Position numbers and translations under genes: made by a program | Notes under the pieces: generated by a model | What the model was told of the DNA's origin: nothing | The model's input: the letters and a program-made list of their open reading frames with translations, nothing else | Databases searched by the model: none | Assembly: GCA_016794545.1 (NCBI GenBank) | Contig: JAEUJX010000140.1 | Span: 1 to 32,719, forward strand | Length of the DNA stretch: 32,719 nt | DNA from: Myxococcales bacterium | GTDB lineage: Bacteria > Myxococcota_A > Polyangia > Haliangiales > Haliangiaceae | Reading direction: 5' to 3' | Shown: positions 27,193-32,719 of the stretch, in pieces | Layout of the letters: each line of letters begins with the position of its first letter | Position numbering within the stretch: position 1 is the stretch's first letter

Positions 27193-28779
27193 AAGGCTTG
27201 GTGTGTGCTCGCGGGGCTGCTGGTGGCATGCGGCGACGACGCCGACCCGCTGCGCGTGACGCTCGACACCGGCGTGGTGATCGGCGTTCCGCAGGGCGAG
27301 GCGCGCGCGTTCCTCGGCATCCCGTACGCGGCGCCACCGGTCGGCGAGCTGCGCTTCAAGCCGCCGAAGCCCGTGGAGCCCTGGAGCGAGCCGCGCGATG
27401 CGGCGGGGGTCGGCACGCAGTGCTACCAGACGTTCTCGCTGTCGGGCGCGGGCGGCGAGGAGGACTGCCTGTTCGTCAACGTGTGGGCGCCCGCCGACGA
27501 CGGCAAGCCGAAGCCGGTGATGGTGTGGCTCCACGGCGGCGCGTTCGTGTTCGGCTCCGGTGGCGACGACTTCTACAGCGGCAAGCACCTCGCCGAGACG
27601 TACGGCGTGATCGTGGTGACGGTGAACTACCGGCTCGGCGCGCTGGGCTTCCTCGCGCACCCGGCGTTCGCGGCGGAGGATCCGGCGTATCCGTCGTCGG
27701 GCAACTGGGGCCTCGACGATCAGCTCGCCGCGCTCGAGTGGGTGCAGCGCAACATCGCCGTGTTCGGCGGCGACCCCGCGCGCGTGACGCTGTTCGGCGA
27801 GAGCGCCGGCGGGTTCTCGACGTGCGCGCACTACGTGTCGCCGCGCTCGGCCGGGCTGTTCGCGCGCGCGATCACGCAAAGTGGCATCTGCGCGATCATG
27901 TTCCCCGAGCCGGCGAAGGCCGAGGCCGAGGCGGCGGGCATCGCCGTCGCGGAGCAGCTCGGCTGCCCGGGCACCGGCGCCGCCGCCGCGGCGTGCCTGC
28001 GCACGAAGGCACCGGAGGCGCTGCTCGCCGCGACGAACCCGCCGGCGCCCGCGAACCAGGTGCACACCGGCGGGCCGTTCTACGCCGGTGGCAACGTGCT
28101 CTCGACGCTGCCGAACGTCGACGGTCTCGTGCTGAAGGGCACGCTGCGCGAGCTGTTCGCGGCCGGAGGCTACGAGAAGCGCCCGGTGATCATCGGCGGC
28201 AACCTCGACGAGGGCACGCTGTTCCACTCGTCGTTCTTCGCGCAGGAGGTCCCGGACGAGACCGACTACCGCGCGGCGCTCGCCCGGCGGTTCGGTGCGG
28301 CGAACGTCGACGCGATCGTGGCGCGCTATCCGGTCGCGAGCTTCCCGGGCGCGAACCGCGCGATCGCCGAGGTCTCCGGCGACTCGTTCTTCGCGTGCGC
28401 GGCGCGGCGCTCCGCGCGGGCGATGGCGGCGAACGGCGCGACGACGTACCTCTACCAGTTCGAGCGAGCACCCGAGGGGCCGTTCCTCCAGGGCCTCGGC
28501 GTGTTCCACTCCTCCGAGATCCCGTTCGTGTTCGGCACGGATCCGGCGTTCCCGCTCGGGCGCGTCGGCCCTGGCGGTGCGGCGACCGCCGAGGCGATCC
28601 AGGGCTACTGGACGCGGTTCGCGGCGACCGGTGATCCGAACGACGGAGCCGCGCCTACATGGGCGCCGCTCGACCCCGCGGCAGGCAACTACCTCGCGAT
28701 CGGGAGCGCGATCGCGGAGAAGCCAGCCTTCAAGGCCGCCGCCTGCGACTTCTGGGATGCCGTCGTCCCGCCTCCGTAG
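27190..28779 (+). CDS. carboxylesterase type B lipoprotein
   Basis: 529 residues from ATG at 27190, with lipobox LVAC (Cys14). The COesterase (alpha/beta hydrolase) domain runs nearly full length: FLGIPYAAPPVGELRFKPP, EDCLFVNVWAP, oxyanion loop LHGGAFVFGSG (His115-Gly-Gly), nucleophile Ser205 in LFGESAGGFS, acid Glu341 in GGNLDEGTLF, and base His440 in GVFHSSEIPFVFG. The triad is complete, so it should hydrolyse carboxylic esters at the cell surface or periplasm. It pairs divergently with a carbohydrate-binding-like lipoprotein, which may point to esterified polysaccharide as substrate (inference). Confidence 0.93.
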   Translation: MKAWCVLAGLLVACGDDADPLRVTLDTGVVIGVPQGEARAFLGIPYAAPPVGELRFKPPKPVEPWSEPRDAAGVGTQCYQTFSLSGAGGEEDCLFVNVWAPADDGKPKPVMVWLHGGAFVFGSGGDDFYSGKHLAETYGVIVVTVNYRLGALGFLAHPAFAAEDPAYPSSGNWGLDDQLAALEWVQRNIAVFGGDPARVTLFGESAGGFSTCAHYVSPRSAGLFARAITQSGICAIMFPEPAKAEAEAAGIAVAEQLGCPGTGAAAAACLRTKAPEALLAATNPPAPANQVHTGGPFYAGGNVLSTLPNVDGLVLKGTLRELFAAGGYEKRPVIIGGNLDEGTLFHSSFFAQEVPDETDYRAALARRFGAANVDAIVARYPVASFPGANRAIAEVSGDSFFACAARRSARAMAANGATTYLYQFERAPEGPFLQGLGVFHSSEIPFVFGTDPAFPLGRVGPGGAATAEAIQGYWTRFAATGDPNDGAAPTWAPLDPAAGNYLAIGSAIAEKPAFKAAACDFWDAVVPPP

Positions 28780-28850
28780 TCCGTGGAACTTTGACCCTCC
28801 GGCTGGTGTCGACCTTGGGTGCTGATACGCTGGTCGATGGGGGGACTGCG

Positions 28851-31800
28851 ATGAATCGATATCTCGCGATCGTTCTGATCGCCGTGGGCGCCATCCTGGT
28901 CGGGCGCATCGATACTCACGACGGGCGCTGCGAGTGGGTGTTCCTGGACCACGGGCTGACGATGAAGACGTGCCCGTCGGGCGTGGTCCGCCAGACCGCG
29001 CAGCTCGACGTGTCGGGCGTGCGGCGCAGCGCCGAGGCCTCCGTCGCCATCCGCGCGACCGCGCACTACACGGTGAAGGACGCCGACGCGGTGCAGACGA
29101 TGCCACTGCCGGAGATCACCGAGATCGCGCTGTCGCTCGTCGACGCGAAGGGCAAGGCGACGCCGCTGGCGACCAAGGAGTGGAAGGCCGGCGCGACGAC
29201 GTTCAAGGTCCCCGAGGTCCCCGACGGTGACTACAAGCTGCACGCGACGTACAAGACGCGGATCGGCGCGGGCGAGCTCGACGCCCAGATCCCGCTGTTC
29301 ACGCCGGCCCGCGTGCACGTGATCACCGACCGTCCGCTCTACGAGCCGGGCAACACGGTGAAGTTCCGCGCCGTCGTGCTCCGCGCGCGCGATCTCGCGC
29401 CGCTCGACGGCCGCCCCGGCCGCTGGGTCGTGAAGGATCCGAACGGCGAGGTGCTGCTCGAGGAGAAGATGGCCGCGACGGAGTGGGGCGTGGTGTCGGG
29501 CAGCTTCCCGCTCGATCGCCAGGCGCAGACCGGCTACTGGCACGTGGCGTGGGAGTCGGCCGGCGCCGTCGACGACGTCACGTTCAACGTCGAGCCGTTC
29601 AAGCTGCCGCGGTTCCGCGTCGAGGCGAACGCCGACAAGACGTTCTATCGCGCCGGCGACAAGCCGACGGTGAAGGGCGCGGTGATCTACAGCTCCGGCG
29701 CGCCGGTCGCGAAGGCGAAGGTCGAGATCACGTGGGACATCCAGGGCGAGTGGCCGCCGCCGCTCGACTGGCAGGAGAAGACGCTGCCGAAGACCGCGAC
29801 CACCGGCGAGAACGGCCGGTTCGAGCTCGCGCTGCCCGTCATCCCGAAGGACCTCCAGGGGCAGGTCACGCTCGCGGCGAAGATCGCGGCGATCGATCCG
29901 GCGGGTGACCGCGTCGAGGGGGCCGCGTCGGTGCTGCTCTCGGAGGACGGCATCGCCGTCTCGTCGGTGACCGAGCTCGGCGACGGGCTCGTCGAGGGCT
30001 TCAACAACCGGCTCTACGTGCGGGTCGCGACGCCGGACGGACAGGTCGTGCGCAAGGCCAAGGTCACGCTCAAGCGGTCGTGGGAGGCGAACGACAAGGG
30101 CATCGAGGCCGAGCTCGACGAGGACGGCGTCGCCGCGCTCCAGATCGATCCGGGCGCGCCGGTCAACATCACGATCCCGGCGCTGCCGTACCGACCGCAG
30201 CCGAAGGTCGCGGCCGTCACGCGCGACGAGCCGCAGGATCTGATCGGCGGTGAGGGTGCGTCCCTCGCCGATCAGGTGGAGATGGACAAGTGGCTCGTGC
30301 CGCTCGGCGCGTGCGGGAAGTGGTACGGCGCGACCGGCGGCGGCGACGACGAGAGCGGCGCGACCTCGGCGCTGATCGGCATGCGCGTCGACGCGGGTGG
30401 TGGCATCGGCACCGTCGGTGCGGCCGGAAATCCGCTCGCGCAGTGCGTGGCGCAGATCGTCCGCGGCAAGCGCCTGCCCGCGGGCAACGAGCGCATGTAC
30501 ACCGTGACGTTCAACTTCGAGGATCCGGAGATCTCGACGCTCGAGTACGAGGTGCACAGCGCGCTCGAGCAGCCCGACGAGCTGGCGGGCGCGATCGGCA
30601 ACCTCGCGAAGAGCGCGCGCGACTGCCTGCCGCGCAACGTCGAGGGCGACCTCGGCAAGCTGCTCCAGTGGCGCGTGACGAAGGGCAGCAAGGAGGTCCA
30701 GCTCGGGCCATGGATCACGGTCAAGCCGCCGAAGGCCGAGGACGGGGAGGAGCCCGAGCCACAGACCACTGCGGCCGCGGCGTTCGGCTGCGTCAGCTCG
30801 CGCATCGGCACGCGCGTCACACTCTCCGAGCCGTTCGGCGGTGACGGCCTCGGCTACATCGACTTCACCGTGACGCCGCCGGAGACCGCCACCGACGTGC
30901 GGCCGCAGCCGACGACGATGCTCGGCTACGAGCTGACCGTGGTCGCGGACATCGAGGGCAAGCCGTCGACCAAGCTGCGCATCCAGCCGGGCGACATCCC
31001 GAACGTGCGGCTGCGCGTCACGCCGATCCTCGCGAAGCACGGCGACAAGGTCACCGTCGAGGTGATCCGCGGCCCGGGCTTCTCCGGGAAGCTGCCGAAG
31101 AAGCTCGTGCTGACGCACCTGAAAGGCAACCAGGAGGCCGAGCTCGACGACGATCGCAAGGCGACGTTCACCATCGACGACAAGATCGAGGGGTGGGCCG
31201 AGGTCCAGGCGCTCGGGGCGCGGGCCCTCGTGTTCGTGAAGCCGAAGAGCGACCTGGTCGTGTCGGTCGAGCCCGAGAAGCCGCGCTACAAGCCGGGCGA
31301 TCAGGCGCAGCTCGCGATCTCGACGAAGATCGCCGGCAAGGGCGGGCCCGCCGCGGTCGGCCTGTTCGGTGTCGACGCGAGCCTCGGCCAGCTGGTGTCG
31401 CTGCCGGGCGCGGACTCGATGGGCCGGCTCCAGCCGAAGGTCGAGACCGGCTCGCCCGCGTTCGGCATGCTCGACGGCCAGGCGCTCACGCTCGGGCGGA
31501 TCCGGGGCGCGAACGCGGCGGCGGCGACGGTGCTGCGCGTCAGCGCGATCCCGAAACCGCCGGAGCTCGACGCGGTGGTGAACGCGAGCGCGCGTTCGCA
31601 GTTCGATCCGGTCGAGGAGCTGACCGATCACTTCTATGCGGTGCTCGCCGAGCTGCACGTGCAGGCGCGCGCGTGGGAGACGAAGGCGCCCGCGACGGAG
31701 AAGATGAAGCCGGCGACGATGGCGCGGCTGTGGACGGCGGCGCTCGACGCGGCGGAGAGGAAGGGCGAGAAGGTGACCGACGCGTACGGCCGCCGGCTCA

Positions 31801-31925
31801 CGCTGTCGATGCTGCCGGGAGATCTGTTGTCGCTGACGGATCCGCGCGCGGTGGTGGTGGTCGGGACGCGGTTGCCCGAGGACACGGAGAACTGGTCGGA
31901 CTGGGTCGCGAAGGAGAAGCCGTGA
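28851..31925 (+). CDS. alpha-2-macroglobulin N-terminal half (MG domains to bait region)
   Basis: 1024 residues from ATG at 28851 with a strong SD (GGGGGGA, 7 bases away). Residues 1-19 are a signal or anchor (MNRYLAIVLIAVGAILVG). MG2 is marked by ITDRPLYEPGNTVKFRAVVL (about 158-177), MG3 by ADKTFYRAGDKPTVKGAVIY. A Cys-bearing insertion lies in the middle third. The bait-adjacent BRD domain is seen in VEPEKPRYKPGDQAQLAIST and VGLFGVDASLGQLVSLPG. It ends RLPEDTENWSDWVAKEKP. The thioester/TED and C-terminal domains are not here; they belong with the next gene, which starts one base inside this stop. Bacterial macroglobulins trap proteases in the periplasm. Confidence 0.88.
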   Translation: MNRYLAIVLIAVGAILVGRIDTHDGRCEWVFLDHGLTMKTCPSGVVRQTAQLDVSGVRRSAEASVAIRATAHYTVKDADAVQTMPLPEITEIALSLVDAKGKATPLATKEWKAGATTFKVPEVPDGDYKLHATYKTRIGAGELDAQIPLFTPARVHVITDRPLYEPGNTVKFRAVVLRARDLAPLDGRPGRWVVKDPNGEVLLEEKMAATEWGVVSGSFPLDRQAQTGYWHVAWESAGAVDDVTFNVEPFKLPRFRVEANADKTFYRAGDKPTVKGAVIYSSGAPVAKAKVEITWDIQGEWPPPLDWQEKTLPKTATTGENGRFELALPVIPKDLQGQVTLAAKIAAIDPAGDRVEGAASVLLSEDGIAVSSVTELGDGLVEGFNNRLYVRVATPDGQVVRKAKVTLKRSWEANDKGIEAELDEDGVAALQIDPGAPVNITIPALPYRPQPKVAAVTRDEPQDLIGGEGASLADQVEMDKWLVPLGACGKWYGATGGGDDESGATSALIGMRVDAGGGIGTVGAAGNPLAQCVAQIVRGKRLPAGNERMYTVTFNFEDPEISTLEYEVHSALEQPDELAGAIGNLAKSARDCLPRNVEGDLGKLLQWRVTKGSKEVQLGPWITVKPPKAEDGEEPEPQTTAAAAFGCVSSRIGTRVTLSEPFGGDGLGYIDFTVTPPETATDVRPQPTTMLGYELTVVADIEGKPSTKLRIQPGDIPNVRLRVTPILAKHGDKVTVEVIRGPGFSGKLPKKLVLTHLKGNQEAELDDDRKATFTIDDKIEGWAEVQALGARALVFVKPKSDLVVSVEPEKPRYKPGDQAQLAISTKIAGKGGPAAVGLFGVDASLGQLVSLPGADSMGRLQPKVETGSPAFGMLDGQALTLGRIRGANAAAATVLRVSAIPKPPELDAVVNASARSQFDPVEELTDHFYAVLAELHVQARAWETKAPATEKMKPATMARLWTAALDAAERKGEKVTDAYGRRLTLSMLPGDLLSLTDPRAVVVVGTRLPEDTENWSDWVAKEKP

Positions 31926-32719
31926 TGAACAAGCAACTCTCGATGGTGCTGATGCTCGCGGCGATCGCGGCGTGCAAGGGGCGCGATCAGCGGCACGAGC
32001 AGGCGCAGAAGGGCGTCGACCTGCCGAGCCGCCCGAGGTACCAGATCGCGGCGCCCGCATCGCGCGAGGACGACGGCTCCGACGAGTCCGGGGGCACGGG
32101 CACCGCGATGGCGCTCGAGGAAGGGAAGATGGGGAAGAAGGACTCGGATCGCGCCGAGGGCCAGTACAAGATGAAGAAGGAGCAGTCGGACCCCGAGCTC
32201 GCGCGCCAGCAGGCGATCGAGCAGGCGAGGAGCGCCGGCGTGCTCGGTTCCAGCGAATTGTCCTCGGGCCTCGACGACGCGGACATGAACGGCGGGTTCG
32301 GCTTCGGTCGATCGGGCTACGGCCCCGGCGGCGGCGGGACCGGCTGGGGCACGGTCGGCACGGGCAAGTACGGCACGATCGGAAAGGGCTCGGGCACGGG
32401 CTCCGGCTATGGTGTCGGCGGCGGCCGCGGCGGCATGCGCGGACGTGGCGGCGGCGGCCCGGCGGACGCGGAGCCCGAGGCCGCGACGCGCGCGTGGTTC
32501 CCCGAGACGTTTCTGTTCGAGCCGCTGGTGGTGACCGACGGCAACGGCGCGGCGACGGTCCCCGTGCGCGTGCCCGACCGGCTGACCACGTGGCACGTGC
32601 TCGCGCTCGCGCACTCGCGCGAGGGCGCGCAGGGCGGCGCGACCACGGAGTTCCTCGGCACGCTGCCGGCGTACGTCGATCTCGTCGTTCCGAAGTTCCT
32701 CGTGATCGGCGACGAGATC
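31925..32719 (+). CDS. alpha-2-macroglobulin C-terminal half, lipoprotein (cut by window edge)
   Basis: 265 codons are visible from ATG at 31925 and the gene continues beyond the window. It shares one base with the previous stop (TGATG). A lipobox signal (MNKQLSMVLMLAAIAAC, Cys17) opens it, then a charged Lys/Glu/Gln segment (about 60-110) and a Gly-rich linker (about 128-180, e.g. GTGSGYGVGGGRGGMRGRGG). From about 194 the text is that of the A2M domain directly after the bait region in one-chain macroglobulins: TRAWFPETFLFEPLVVTDGN, AATVPVRVPDRLTTWHVLAL. The thioester motif and TED domain should lie just past the window. The protein is thus the second chain of a split macroglobulin. Confidence 0.86.
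   Translation, partial: MNKQLSMVLMLAAIAACKGRDQRHEQAQKGVDLPSRPRYQIAAPASREDDGSDESGGTGTAMALEEGKMGKKDSDRAEGQYKMKKEQSDPELARQQAIEQARSAGVLGSSELSSGLDDADMNGGFGFGRSGYGPGGGGTGWGTVGTGKYGTIGKGSGTGSGYGVGGGRGGMRGRGGGGPADAEPEAATRAWFPETFLFEPLVVTDGNGAATVPVRVPDRLTTWHVLALAHSREGAQGGATTEFLGTLPAYVDLVVPKFLVIGDEI

Noticed and set aside
28801-28830. Possible sigma-54-like promoter (TGG...TTGG) before the macroglobulin gene
   Set aside because: The conserved GC at -12 is missing; the match is too weak.
28689-32060. 1123-codon open frame antisense to the macroglobulin genes
   Set aside because: Arg/Leu/His/Asp-rich composition with no domain; it mirrors the G/C third-position bias of the real genes on the plus strand.
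1-32719. CRISPR array, tRNA/rRNA genes, insertion sequences, prophage or toxin-antitoxin modules
   Set aside because: No repeat-spacer pattern, no cloverleaf or rRNA-like stretch, and no transposase, integrase or typical toxin motif was found in any frame I read.

Overview
The window is a GC-rich (about 70%), densely coded stretch of a bacterial chromosome. The content points to a member of Myxococcota, probably a Haliangiales/Kofleriaceae-like lineage. The signs are a membrane-anchored Ser/Thr kinase with a WD40 sensor, many lipoproteins with Asp/Gly/Pro/Ala-rich linkers, one lipoprotein carrying a DGKADG tag, a Gly-rich bacterial alpha-2-macroglobulin, a proteobacterial-type group II truncated haemoglobin, a histone H1-like Hc1 protein, and strong G/C third-position bias on both strands. 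This assignment is an inference from content; there is no rRNA, tRNA or marker gene here. I saw no insertion sequence, integrase, CRISPR array, tRNA or phage gene, so this looks like ordinary chromosome rather than an island.

Layout. 1-2416: an edge-truncated HEAT-like lipoprotein (-), then a GreA/GreB-like factor behind a possible 6-codon leader, a small helical protein at a 20-bp palindrome, and a DNA-methylase-fold protein with a degenerate motif IV (+). 2413-4405 (-): three ATGA-coupled genes, a DTW-domain (TapT-type) protein whose C-terminal half looks like a dead DEDDh exonuclease, then two paralogous zinc-ribbon proteins. 4441-6634: a cytoplasmic PhnD-like binding protein (+), a truncated haemoglobin and small membrane protein (-), and a secreted protein (+). 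6685-9491: an M16 zinc protease pair, one catalytic and one non-catalytic. 9509-13067: the kinase-WD40 gene (-), divergent from two coupled 2-oxoglutarate oxygenase-like genes (+). 13196-16885: a small membrane protein (+), a cardiolipin-synthase-like PLD protein (-), and three tightly packed methyltransferases (UbiE-like, TPMT-like, DUF938; -). 16966-17767: a small secreted protein and the Hc1 histone-like protein. 17845-22088: an OPT oligopeptide transporter followed by two coupled lipoproteins, one an M1 aminopeptidase. 22089-22948 (-): zinc-binding membrane protein, BolA, small acidic protein. 23114-28779: lipoproteins (lysozyme-like, LamG-like, carboxylesterase) around a dimethylglycine/sarcosine dehydrogenase-like flavoenzyme. 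28851-32719: an alpha-2-macroglobulin split into two coupled genes at the bait-region position; the second runs off the right edge.

How it fits together. Much of the window concerns the cell envelope and peptide scavenging: M16 and M1 proteases, an OPT transporter, an esterase, a lysozyme-like lipoprotein, a protease-trapping macroglobulin and a phospholipid synthase. The cytoplasmic theme is methyl-group, RNA-modification and one-carbon chemistry: the DTW protein, four methyltransferases and the GcvT-type flavoenzyme.

The most unusual items are the split macroglobulin, the DTW plus degenerate exonuclease fusion with its two zinc-ribbon partners, the tandem oxygenase pair with hairpins around its start, and the three-methyltransferase operon. 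Long open frames antisense to most genes are artefacts of codon bias and are left out.
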